A stretch of DNA of 64,000 nucleotides, taken from contig NC_017093.1 of NCBI RefSeq assembly GCF_000284295.1, positions 7,998,001 through 8,062,000 of the forward strand, read 5' to 3'. The position numbers and the translations under genes are program-made. The notes beneath the pieces were generated by a model. The model was not told the origin of the DNA, ran no database searches, and saw only the letters and a list, made by a program, of their open reading frames with translations. This DNA is from Actinoplanes missouriensis 431. GTDB taxonomy: Bacteria; Actinomycetota; Actinomycetes; Mycobacteriales; Micromonosporaceae. This document shows positions 17,152 through 24,656 of the stretch, piece after piece; the stretch's first letter is position 1, and each line of letters opens with the position of its first letter.

Positions 17152-18687
17152 ATGACGACGCTGTCCCTGGCGACCGTCCTCGCCGAGGCCGCGCGCCGCC
17201 ATCCCGACAAGGTGGCGATCGTCGATGCAGGCGGCGAACGGATCACCTACCGGGAACTCTGGGCGCAGACCCGGGCGTACGCGGCCGGCCTCCGCGAGCT
17301 CGGCATCACGCCGGGCGACACGATCGCCGTGATGATCCCGAACGTCGCCGACTTCCCCCGGGTCTACTACGCGGCCCTCGCGGTCGGCGCCCGCATCGTG
17401 CCGATCTCGCTGCTGCTCACGCCGGAGGAGGTGGGGTACGTCCTCACCGACAGCCAGGCGAACCTGATCGTCACGCACTCCGCGTTCCTGCAGGCGGGCG
17501 GCGCGGCGGCGCAGGCCACCGGGACCCGGCTGGTCAACGTGGGCCCGCTGCCTGCCGACCTGCCGAACGGCCCGGCCCGGCTGGAGGAGCTGGCCGCGAA
17601 GGTGGAGCCGCTGCACACCTACGTGACCACCGAGGCCGAGGACACCGCGGTGATCCTCTACACCAGCGGCACCACCGGCAAGCCGAAGGGCGCCCTGCTC
17701 ACCCACCTCAACCTGGTGATGAACGCGGCCGTCAACGTCTTCGACGTGCACCCGCTGACCGGCGACGACGTGGTGCTCGGCTGCCTGCCGCTGTTCCACA
17801 CGTTCGGCCAGACGGTCGGGATGAACGCCACGTTCCGGCTCGGCGGGACACTGGTGCTGTTGCCCCGGTTCTCCGGCGAGGCGGCAATCGAGCTGATGCT
17901 CAAGGAGAACGTGACGATCTTCCACGGCGTGCCGACCATGTACATCGGCCTGCTGGAGGCGGCGCCGAAGGCGGAGCGCCTGCCACAGCTCAAGCTCTGC
18001 GTCTCCGGCGGCGCGTCGCTGCCGGTCGCGGTGCTGGAGAAGTTCGCCGAGGCGTTCGGCTCACCGATCTGGGAGGGTTACGGGCTCTCCGAGACCTCGC
18101 CGACCGCGACCACGAACCAGCCGGTCTTCGGTGCGAAGCCGGGCACGGTCGGGCACCCGATCTGGGGCGTCGAGGTGGAGATCGCCCGGCCGGAGATCCC
18201 GGAGCGCATCGAGTTCGTGCCGGACGGCGAGCTCGGCGAGATCGTGATCCGCGGGCACAACGTCTTCGCCGGCTACCTGAACCGGCCGGAGGCCACCGCC
18301 GAGGCCCTGGTCGACGGCTGGTTCCGCACCGGCGACCTGGGGGCGAAGGATGAGGAGGGCTTCATCCGGATCGTCGACCGGACCAAGGACCTGGTGATCC
18401 GCGGCGGCTTCAACGTCTACCCGCGGGAGGTCGAGGAGGTCCTGGCCCGGCACCCGGCGATCCAGCAGGTGGCGGTGATCGGGGTGCCGGACGCCACGCT
18501 CGGCGAGGAGATCTGCGCGGTGGTGGTCCTGGAAGACAAGGGCGTCACCGAGGCGGAGCTGATCGACTGGTCGAAGGAGCGCCTGGGCAAGCACAAGTAC
18601 CCCCGGCGGATCCGGTTCGCCGAGACGCTCCCGCTCGGACCCAGCATGAAGGTGCTCAAGCGGGAGCTGCGCAAACAGTACTCATAG
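17152..18687 (+). CDS. Acyl-CoA ligase (AMP-forming, fatty-acid-CoA ligase type)
   Basis: 511 residues, starting behind AAGGAGG. ANL superfamily: P-loop YTSGTTGKPKG at about 170-180, EGYGLSE near 318, WFRTGDLG near 388, hinge DRTKDLVIRGGFNVYP, and the C-terminal adenylation lysine K500 in GPSMKVLKREL. Activates a carboxylic acid to its CoA thioester via an acyl-AMP. Divergent from tetR-ALDH-ADH. In the proposed regulon it supplies the CoA substrate for the SDR, kinase and ACAD encoded at 7.5-11.2 kb (the LvaE step). Its 3' end overlaps the Nudix gene by 6 bp. Confidence 0.92.
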   Translation: MTTLSLATVLAEAARRHPDKVAIVDAGGERITYRELWAQTRAYAAGLRELGITPGDTIAVMIPNVADFPRVYYAALAVGARIVPISLLLTPEEVGYVLTDSQANLIVTHSAFLQAGGAAAQATGTRLVNVGPLPADLPNGPARLEELAAKVEPLHTYVTTEAEDTAVILYTSGTTGKPKGALLTHLNLVMNAAVNVFDVHPLTGDDVVLGCLPLFHTFGQTVGMNATFRLGGTLVLLPRFSGEAAIELMLKENVTIFHGVPTMYIGLLEAAPKAERLPQLKLCVSGGASLPVAVLEKFAEAFGSPIWEGYGLSETSPTATTNQPVFGAKPGTVGHPIWGVEVEIARPEIPERIEFVPDGELGEIVIRGHNVFAGYLNRPEATAEALVDGWFRTGDLGAKDEEGFIRIVDRTKDLVIRGGFNVYPREVEEVLARHPAIQQVAVIGVPDATLGEEICAVVVLEDKGVTEAELIDWSKERLGKHKYPRRIRFAETLPLGPSMKVLKRELRKQYS

Positions 18688-19059
18688 CAGAGCGGGCAGC
18701 TCCGCCACGATCGGCTTGTCGGCGGGCAGCCACGGGACGCTGTTCAACTGGTCCACGGCCAGCCAGCGCATGGAGGTGTGCTCCAGCGCCTCCGGGACGT
18801 CGCCGTCCAGCAGGGCGGCGGCGTAGACCCGGAGCACGGCGCGGCCGTGGGCCAGTGGCACGTCCGGGCCGACCCGGTCGCCGACCGCCACCCGGACGCC
18901 CAGCTCCTCGGCGCACTCGCGGGCCAGCGCCGCTTCCTCGGTCTCCCCCGGCTCCACCTTTCCGCCCGGGAACTCCCATTTGCCCGCCGCCTCGGGGGGC
19001 GCGCTGCGCTGGCAGGCGAGCACCCGCCCGTCGGTGATGATCACCGCCGCTACGATCAC
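18682..19059 (-). CDS. Nudix hydrolase (MutT-like)
   Basis: 125 residues if started at GTG 19059; ATG 19101 and GTG 19128 are in-frame alternatives and none has a clear Shine-Dalgarno. The Nudix box is complete: GKVEPGETEEAALARECAEE fits GX5EX7REUXEEXGU. W-K-F/P-G-G context (GKWEFPGG) and length match MutT/8-oxo-dGTPases, which clean oxidised nucleotides from the pool; other NDP-X substrates are possible. Convergent with the acyl-CoA ligase, overlapping its end by 6 bp. Confidence 0.85.
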   Translation of the reverse strand: MIVAAVIITDGRVLACQRSAPPEAAGKWEFPGGKVEPGETEEAALARECAEELGVRVAVGDRVGPDVPLAHGRAVLRVYAAALLDGDVPEALEHTSMRWLAVDQLNSVPWLPADKPIVAELPALL

Positions 19060-19286
19060 CCTGGGTGATGGCGAGGTTTTGACGTTCGGTTCCGGCGGCA
19101 TAGGAACAAAGATCGCACAAAACTTCACCGATCAGGTTGCCCGGTGGTGCCCCGATCGTCACGCAAACACGTATATGTGGGCGTGGACAGAGGTGCCCGG
19201 ACGGACGAAACTGTGGGGCACCGACCATGACGACACGGCGACAGTTCGGCCACAAGCCGGCAACGACGCCAAGGGGGGTGCGGCTG

Positions 19287-19598
19287 ATGCGGTCCAGACG
19301 ACGCCGGGGCAACGGCGCCGACTACCTGAGTGACGCGATCGCGCTACTGGGCGGATGGACACGGGACGGTGTGCAGTTGCGGCGGGATCTCCCGTGCGAC
19401 GACAGTCAGCATGCCGCACTGACCGAGCGGATCAAGGTGGCGGCGGACACGCTCGCCATCCGGCCCAGCATCCGGCGGGTCGACGGTCACACTCAGATCT
19501 GCCTGGGGTCCTCCGACGGCACGGCGATTACCGATGGTGAGGTCACCCTGGCTGCCCGGATCGAGGACTTCTACCGCACCGTGGTGGAGCGTTCGTAG
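19287..19598 (+). CDS. Pterin-4a-carbinolamine dehydratase-like protein lacking the His pair
   Basis: 103 residues from ATG 19287, chosen for AGGGGGG (19272-19278) 8 nt upstream; in-frame ATG 19227 and GTG-type starts further up lack this. The pattern GW-x4-L-R-R-x-L then a helix, RPSIRRVDGHTQICLGS and ITDGEVTLAARIEDF resembles the PCD/DCoH fold. The catalytic HHP of PCD is replaced by AIRP, so dehydratase activity is doubtful; a DCoH-like structural role is possible. It is flanked by the Nudix gene and a PH-domain gene with no operon link. Confidence 0.5.
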   Translation: MRSRRRRGNGADYLSDAIALLGGWTRDGVQLRRDLPCDDSQHAALTERIKVAADTLAIRPSIRRVDGHTQICLGSSDGTAITDGEVTLAARIEDFYRTVVERS

Positions 19599-19609
19599 AT
19601 CCCCGGCGA

Positions 19610-19615
19610 TACGCT
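19610..19615 (+). promoter_or_regulatory. -10 hexamer, leaderless start of PH-like gene
   Basis: TACGCT lies 7 nt before the ATG at 19623, with no Shine-Dalgarno in between. Confidence 0.35.
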
Positions 19616-19622
19616 GCGCCGC

Positions 19623-19985
19623 ATGAGCGACGTGGTGTACGACAACAAGGGTCAGCTGGAGCAGATCCAGAGCGGGCTGATCGAGGGCGAGCAGATCATC
19701 GCGGTCTACGACGCGATCGGTGCCGGCACCGGTTTCATCGGCCTGACCAACCGCCGGATCATCGTGCAGGACAAGTCCTTCGTCGGGAAGCGGTTCGCCA
19801 TCACCAGCATCCCGTACTCCAAGGTGAGCAGCGTCAGCGTGGTCAGCAACAAGAGCTGGGCCGGTCAGTTCTTCTCCTCCGGCACCATCGCGATCACGGT
19901 CGGGACCCACGTCTACGAGGTCGAGTTCCGCGGGTCCGACAAGGCCCACACCGTGCACAACCTGATCCTCAGCCGCGCGTCCTGA
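19623..19985 (+). CDS. Small PH-domain protein (YokE-like)
   Basis: 120 residues, no signal or membrane segment. A bacterial pleckstrin-homology fold is suggested by LIEGEQIIAVYDAIG, GFIGLTNRRIIVQDKSF and the IPYSKVSSVSVVSNKSW strand pattern, ending in a helix with HNLIL. Such proteins are found across actinobacteria, with no fixed function; membrane or protein docking is the usual guess. Stands alone. Confidence 0.75.
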   Translation: MSDVVYDNKGQLEQIQSGLIEGEQIIAVYDAIGAGTGFIGLTNRRIIVQDKSFVGKRFAITSIPYSKVSSVSVVSNKSWAGQFFSSGTIAITVGTHVYEVEFRGSDKAHTVHNLILSRAS

Positions 19986-19997
19986 GGCCGGGTCCCC

Positions 19998-20885
19998 TCA
20001 CCCGCCGACCGCCTGGGTGAGATCCCAGACGTAGCGCCGGCCGGCGGGTTTCTCGTCCCGCCACACCACCTCCCAGCGGCCGCGGGCGTCCCGATGCGGC
20101 TCGGCCATCCGCCCGTACCCGGAACGCTCCTTCACGCTGGGTGGCTGGTCGCTCTCGGGGAACGAGAACGTCACCACGAACCGGGTGAACGCCGACGGGG
20201 TGCCGCTCGCCGTCGGCAGCCGGTCCTCCCAGACCAGCTGGTCCCAGCCGCGCTCGCGCAGCGGCCCCCACAGCCCGCGTGGCCGGTACTCCACCTGCCA
20301 CTCGGTCGAGGTGGTCATCGCCGGATCGAAGATCAGCCAGATCCGCAGCAGCCGGGTCTGCTCCAGCGGCAGCGCCGTGATCGTGCCGCCCACCGGCCGG
20401 AGAGCCTTGAACGAGATCTCGTCGAGCCGGGCCAGCCGGTCGGTGTCGGTGAGCACGATCGGCCGCATGGTCCGGTGCGTGACGAGCGGCTCCGGGGTGG
20501 TTACCCGTTTCTCGACGATCCGGTCGCTGTCGTCGTCCGAGCCGACCGTGACGAGCACGTCCAGGGTCTCCGAGAAGAGCGGCTTCTCCCGCTCGCTGAT
20601 CCGCTGGATGGCGTCGAGGTAGTGCTGGTGGCCGGCCTGCTGCAGGGCGAGCGACTTGGTCGCCTCGAGGAGCTCGGCGCGGAGTTCGCGGATCCGGACG
20701 ACGAACCCGAGCTGCCAGACGCGCACCACGAAGTAGAGCAGGCTGGCGAGGAAGACCGCGGTCAGCACCCACTGGCCGGTCCGGGTCGGGATGCCGGCGA
20801 GCTGGGCTACGCCGGAGGTCAGGCCGATGAGCGCCATGAAGACGGTCAGAGGGCCTCGGAACAAGGCGTGATACTTCTCTGCCAT
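19998..20885 (-). CDS. Membrane-anchored hypothetical protein with cytosolic domain
   Basis: 295 residues. Two hydrophobic helices (about residues 11-32 and 38-60) are followed by a helical, charged stretch (RIRELRAELLEATKSLALQQ) likely to form a coiled coil, then a soluble domain of about 190 residues rich in beta-prone segments and Trp. I do not recognise the soluble domain. The layout (TM hairpin, coiled coil, sensor-like domain) recalls membrane-tethered sensors but no catalytic motif is visible. Convergent with the PH-like gene, divergent from the small TM gene at 21090. Confidence 0.6.
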   Translation of the reverse strand: MAEKYHALFRGPLTVFMALIGLTSGVAQLAGIPTRTGQWVLTAVFLASLLYFVVRVWQLGFVVRIRELRAELLEATKSLALQQAGHQHYLDAIQRISEREKPLFSETLDVLVTVGSDDDSDRIVEKRVTTPEPLVTHRTMRPIVLTDTDRLARLDEISFKALRPVGGTITALPLEQTRLLRIWLIFDPAMTTSTEWQVEYRPRGLWGPLRERGWDQLVWEDRLPTASGTPSAFTRFVVTFSFPESDQPPSVKERSGYGRMAEPHRDARGRWEVVWRDEKPAGRRYVWDLTQAVGG

Positions 20886-21000
20886 CGGGACAATGATGGC
20901 GAAAGACTGGTTACCGACAAATACCTATAAAGAGTGACAAAACTCGTCCAGGTTCGTACGTACGTACCCGTCGCTCATGCCACTTCGAACCACCCGGGAC

Positions 21001-21018
21001 GGTTACCGGCCGGTAACC
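21001..21018. promoter_or_regulatory. Perfect 18-bp palindrome GGTTACCGGCCGGTAACC
   Basis: Fully self-complementary and 72 bp before the small membrane-protein gene at 21090. A half-site (TGGTTACCG) appears at about 20906, upstream of the divergent gene. Operator of an unidentified regulator, by inference. Confidence 0.5.
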
Positions 21019-21089
21019 ATTGCTCCCCGATTTCGCGCCACAGCATGCTACCGGGGGTCCCACCCTCTACCCCCCCGGAGGCGATCACC

Positions 21090-21287
21090 GTGCTGGCTCA
21101 CCTCGCGCGCCCACTGACCAGGAGACACCGCGCCGAGATGTTCGGCGGGGACCTCGGCGGCGTCCCGGCCGGCCCCGGCGGTGGCGAGGGCGGCCAGCCG
21201 CACCGGATCGCCGGCAACGCCATCTTCGCGGTGGCGTTCCTGCTCTCCGCGGTGCTGGTGGGTCTCGCCACGGTCGCCCTCTACTGA
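21090..21287 (+). CDS. Small single-pass membrane protein
   Basis: 65 residues from GTG 21090, supported by GGAGG at 21077-21081 with an 8-nt spacer; the open frame extends upstream but without such a signal. A hydrophilic, Arg- then Gly/Pro-rich N-terminal half is followed by one hydrophobic helix (NAIFAVAFLLSAVLVGLATVAL) at the extreme C-terminus, a tail-anchor topology. Function unknown. A perfect palindrome lies upstream. Confidence 0.55.
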   Translation: MLAHLARPLTRRHRAEMFGGDLGGVPAGPGGGEGGQPHRIAGNAIFAVAFLLSAVLVGLATVALY

Positions 21288-21408
21288 GCCGACCGCGGCG
21301 GACCATCCCTCAGCGGCAGCTGCCGCCTTCTCCGCCACGCACGGACATCGCACTCCTCGGTTGGGCTCCGATGCGGACAACGGAGCTGATCACGTCCAGG
21401 TTGCGATG

Positions 21409-22149
21409 TCAGATTATCGGCAGGACCCGGGTCGGCAGGGCGGTCTCGACGACAGAGCCGTCCGCCGCGCGCTTGAGTTCGTACCCGAGCGGGCCCTCCC
21501 GGTCGGCCACCACCTCGTCGAGCGTGGTGCCCCGGTAGACCAGGCCGGCCCCGTCGTCGGTCGCGTACCCGTCGCCCAGCGTCCCGTCGCCGATCAGCTC
21601 GTGCATCTTCGGCCGGCGCTGCTCCTCGGCGTCGTAGTGCACGCCGTTGCTGTACGGCAGCCAGCCCAGCCCTTCGGTGAACCCGCGCAGCTTCAGACCG
21701 TAGCTGTCGGTGCTGCCGCCCTGGTGCCAGCAGATCGAGCCGGCCGACACGCCGCTCATCACGACGCCGGCCTGCCACGCCTCGTACAGGATCTCGTCGA
21801 GGCCGTGCACCCGCCAGACCGCGCAGAGGTTCGCCACGCTGCCCCCGTCCACCCAGACGATGTCCTGGGACAGGATGTGCGCGCGGATGTCCTCGATGTT
21901 CGGCATCGGGAACAGCTGCAGGTGGGACATGGTGAACTCGGTGCCCGCGAAGGCGGCGTAGAACGCGCCGATCCGCGACTCGGGGTCACCGGTCGCCTGG
22001 GTCAGCACGCAGATCTTCGGCGCCTTGCGCGCGTTCGCCAGTTCGGCGGCGAAGTAGTGGACGGCGCCGGGACGCAGGCTCATCGGTCCGTAGCTGCCGC
22101 GCCGGAAAAAGGCGCTCGTGGCCAGAATGGTGGGAACGTCGGCTGTCAC
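21409..22149 (-). CDS. Peptidase E-like serine peptidase (family S51)
   Basis: 246 residues from GTG 22149, preferred because it overlaps the upstream stop (GTGA); an ATG at 22167 is also in frame. Family S51 features: the nucleophile elbow GVSAGSICW near residue 137, WVDGGSVANL near 99 and late His/Glu residues. S51 enzymes are dipeptidases for Asp-X peptides or cyanophycinase-like peptidases. Coupled to a nucleotidyltransferase-like gene, an unusual pairing. Confidence 0.8.
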   Translation of the reverse strand: MTADVPTILATSAFFRRGSYGPMSLRPGAVHYFAAELANARKAPKICVLTQATGDPESRIGAFYAAFAGTEFTMSHLQLFPMPNIEDIRAHILSQDIVWVDGGSVANLCAVWRVHGLDEILYEAWQAGVVMSGVSAGSICWHQGGSTDSYGLKLRGFTEGLGWLPYSNGVHYDAEEQRRPKMHELIGDGTLGDGYATDDGAGLVYRGTTLDEVVADREGPLGYELKRAADGSVVETALPTRVLPII

Positions 22150-22985
22150 CGCAACATCATGGCGCACGCGTCGACGGTTTCCAGCACGAGATCCGCGGCG
22201 ATGTCGATGGCCAGGCTCAGGTGCAGCGGGTCACCGCTCACCGCGGCGAACGCCGTTTCCACCCGGGCGGCGAACCGGTCCGGCGCACCGGGCAGCGCGC
22301 CGGCCGCGGCCACCGCGCCCTTCTCGTTGATCAGCCAGCGGCCGGCGGCGCCGTGCAGCGCGTGCGCGCACACGCCGGCCAGCCGGAACAGGCAGCCCGA
22401 CACATAGGCGCTGTCGCCGCGGGTCACCGCCTTGCGGGCCAGCCCGATCAGGAAGTCCGCCTCCCAGAGGCCGGCCACGAGCGCCTCGGCGAGGGCCCGC
22501 GGGAAGACCCGGACGCGAGCCTGGAGCGCGGCGAGCTCACCGGACGGGTCACTCAGGATCTTTCCCAGGGCCAATTCCCCGGGGTACGAGAAATCGGGCA
22601 CTCCGAGGGGATGACCGGCCTGGGCGTGGAACGCGTACCGTCCCGCCTCCGCGTCGGCCCAGCAGCGGTGCACCCGGTCCACGTCCCGGTAGATCCAGTC
22701 CACCGCGTCGCCGCCGATGGTGAGCCAGCCGCCGCCGTCGACCCACGGTCCCCACCCGCCCGGCTCGGTGACCGTCGCGCCGGCCCCGCCGGCCTCCACC
22801 GCGAGCCGGCCCAGCCGGGCGGTGTCCAGCGGCGCCCGGTAGTAGAGGCCGAGGTCGGTGTCGGAGTCCGGAGTGTGCGTCCCGCGGGCCCGGCTGCCGC
22901 CGAGCACCACACCGCAGACACCGGGCACGCCGGTCAGGCGAGCGGCGAGTTCGGCCAGATCAGCGTCGGTCGGTGCCATGCCCAT
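22146..22985 (-). CDS. Nucleotidyltransferase-fold protein (aminoglycoside adenylyltransferase-like)
   Basis: 279 residues from ATG 22985 (GGGGA eight nt upstream). The polymerase-beta NTase signature GSRARGTHTPDSDTDLGLYY is intact: G-S, then D-x-D metal ligands in SDTDL. The C-terminal half is all-helical with DPLHLSLAIDI, as in ANT and DUF4037 proteins. It could adenylylate a small molecule such as an aminoglycoside or another target; resistance function is not demonstrated. Its stop overlaps the peptidase E start. Confidence 0.75.
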   Translation of the reverse strand: MGMAPTDADLAELAARLTGVPGVCGVVLGGSRARGTHTPDSDTDLGLYYRAPLDTARLGRLAVEAGGAGATVTEPGGWGPWVDGGGWLTIGGDAVDWIYRDVDRVHRCWADAEAGRYAFHAQAGHPLGVPDFSYPGELALGKILSDPSGELAALQARVRVFPRALAEALVAGLWEADFLIGLARKAVTRGDSAYVSGCLFRLAGVCAHALHGAAGRWLINEKGAVAAAGALPGAPDRFAARVETAFAAVSGDPLHLSLAIDIAADLVLETVDACAMMLR

Positions 22986-23024
22986 ACGGTGGATCCCCGG
23001 ACCCGGCGATGCAATCACCGGTGG

Positions 23025-24020
23025 TCATCGACACAGCGAGCCGGGCTCCAGGCGTACCCGATCAAGGGTTTCCGGATCGAGAAGCGCGAGCTCCTCCCGG
23101 GTCAGGACGGCCATGTCGTCCTTGCCCTCCGCCCCCTCCGCGGGGTCCGCCGCCGGGACGGAGTCGCCGGAACCGTCCTCCGGGCAGACCGCCGAGCGGC
23201 CCAGCGGCACGCAGACCCGCAGCAGCCCTTCGCAGGAGCGGTCCGCGGCGTGCCGGGCGCCGAAGACCACGATCCGCGGCTCCGGGGCGCGGGTGACCTC
23301 GGTGCCGATCAGGATCCGCGCGGTCGGCCGGCCGTCGGTGAGCGTCACCAGGTAACGCAGGGTCTCCTCACCGGTCAGGCCAGGCGACTCGATCTTGCGA
23401 GTGCCGCGGGGCAGCGACGGGTCCCGGATCACCTGGGTCGGGAACGGGATGTCCCGGGTCTCCACGTCGGTGCGCGTGGTCACCACCGGTTCCGCGGCCG
23501 AGGTCTGTGCGGGCGCCCGGTGCGGCGTCGCCCGCTCGGCGGGTTCCTTCCCGGCGGTACGGGTGGGGCGCGGCCCGGTCCGATCGGCCCGCTCGTCGGC
23601 CACCCGGGCCCGGCTGAGCTGGACTGCCCCGGCCGCCGCCGCCCCCGCGGCCGCCGCGGTCTGTCCGGTGCGCGGCGTCGCCGGCGTGTGCCGCTGCGGC
23701 AACGGCTCGGCGGCGGCCGCGGCGCGGCTCACCACCTCCGGGCTCTCTTCGAGCCGGGGCGCGCCGAGGTCGGGGTCGCCGATCCCGGCGTCGGCCGTGG
23801 CGACGGTTCGCGCGTCGTCTCCGGAGAGGGCGACCACGCCGGCCACCCCGGCGCCGGCGAGCACGATCAGCGCGGTCGCGCCCGCGGTCATCCGGACACC
23901 GAACGGCAGACGAGCCCACCAAGACTTTCGTGGCATTTCGAGCAATTGCTGGAGAGAGTCACTAGTTGTCTGGTTTTGCACCAAAGCATTGTGACCCTTC
24001 TTCGCCCGCTGGCAAATCAC
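23025..24020 (-). CDS. Membrane-anchored G5-domain protein
   Basis: 331 residues if started at GTG 24020, which has GGGGGA at a 7-nt spacing; ATG 23936 is an alternative that removes 28 residues. A basic cytosolic tail, one membrane helix (MTAGATALIVLAGAGVAGVVAL), an Ala/Pro/Thr-rich linker of about 100 residues, then a G5-like module (IPFPTQVIRDPSLPRGT, then GLTGEETLRYLVTLTDG). G5 domains bind N-acetylglucosamine or metal at the cell surface in Rpf, VanW and biofilm proteins. The acidic tail ends in Cys. No catalytic module is fused, which is uncommon. Confidence 0.65.
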   Translation of the reverse strand: MICQRAKKGHNALVQNQTTSDSLQQLLEMPRKSWWARLPFGVRMTAGATALIVLAGAGVAGVVALSGDDARTVATADAGIGDPDLGAPRLEESPEVVSRAAAAAEPLPQRHTPATPRTGQTAAAAGAAAAGAVQLSRARVADERADRTGPRPTRTAGKEPAERATPHRAPAQTSAAEPVVTTRTDVETRDIPFPTQVIRDPSLPRGTRKIESPGLTGEETLRYLVTLTDGRPTARILIGTEVTRAPEPRIVVFGARHAADRSCEGLLRVCVPLGRSAVCPEDGSGDSVPAADPAEGAEGKDDMAVLTREELALLDPETLDRVRLEPGSLCR

Positions 24021-24122
24021 CACAATGTCCCCCAAACTGCTGACGCCCGCAGCCCGTCACCTGGTTCGCGCGTTGCCCCGGCGAGGCGGAAAGTCGACAG
24101 GGGGCGGTGCGGCGGCCGGTCG

Positions 24123-24128
24123 TACGAT
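24123..24128 (+). promoter_or_regulatory. -10 hexamer, leaderless start of marR
   Basis: TACGAT lies 7 nt before the ATG at 24136. This favours 24136 over the longer open frame from 24025. Confidence 0.4.
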
Positions 24129-24135
24129 CGAAGTC

Positions 24136-24612
24136 ATGTCCGCCACCACGACGCCGGTGCCCGCGGCGGGGCCCGTCCCGCTGAGCCCGCAGGAGGAGGC
24201 GGTGATGCGCGCGCTCGGCCGGTTCCTGATGGTCATGCCCCGCGCGCTGGACGCCGACCTGATGCGAGAACAGCGCATGTCCGCGAGTGAATACTCCGTG
24301 CTGCGCCACCTCTCGGAGACGCCCGGCCAGATGATGCGGATGAGCGAGCTCGCCGTCGCCTGCGACATGTCACTGAGCGGGATGACCCGTCTCGCCGCCA
24401 AACTGGAATCCCTCGGGCACCTGCGCCGCACCCGATGCCTGGAGGACGCGCGCGGCGCCAACGCGGTGCTCACCGAGGAGGGCCTGGCCCGGCTCCGCGA
24501 GGCGTGGCCGACCCATCTGGCCAGCGTGCGCCGGCACATCTTCGACCACCTCGACGGCCTCGACCTGGACCGGCTCGCCGCCGCGTTCTCGGCGATGGCC
24601 GCCGACACCTGA
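24136..24612 (+). CDS. MarR-family transcriptional regulator
   Basis: 158 residues. The winged HTH is clear: SASEYSVLRHLSETPGQMMRMSELAVACDMSLSGMTRLAAKLE, recognition helix, then the wing RTRCLEDARGANAVLTEEG. MarR proteins bind phenolic or acidic ligands and commonly repress a neighbouring pump or enzyme. Here the next gene is a PAP2-like membrane phosphatase 44 bp downstream on the same strand, while the G5 gene diverges. An imperfect arrangement CATTGTG (23987) and CACAATG (24021) lies in the divergent region, possibly a regulatory site. Confidence 0.88.
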   Translation: MSATTTPVPAAGPVPLSPQEEAVMRALGRFLMVMPRALDADLMREQRMSASEYSVLRHLSETPGQMMRMSELAVACDMSLSGMTRLAAKLESLGHLRRTRCLEDARGANAVLTEEGLARLREAWPTHLASVRRHIFDHLDGLDLDRLAAAFSAMAADT

Positions 24613-24656
24613 TCGGACATTCCGGCATTTCGCCTCCGGATTGCGAGAATGGGCCG

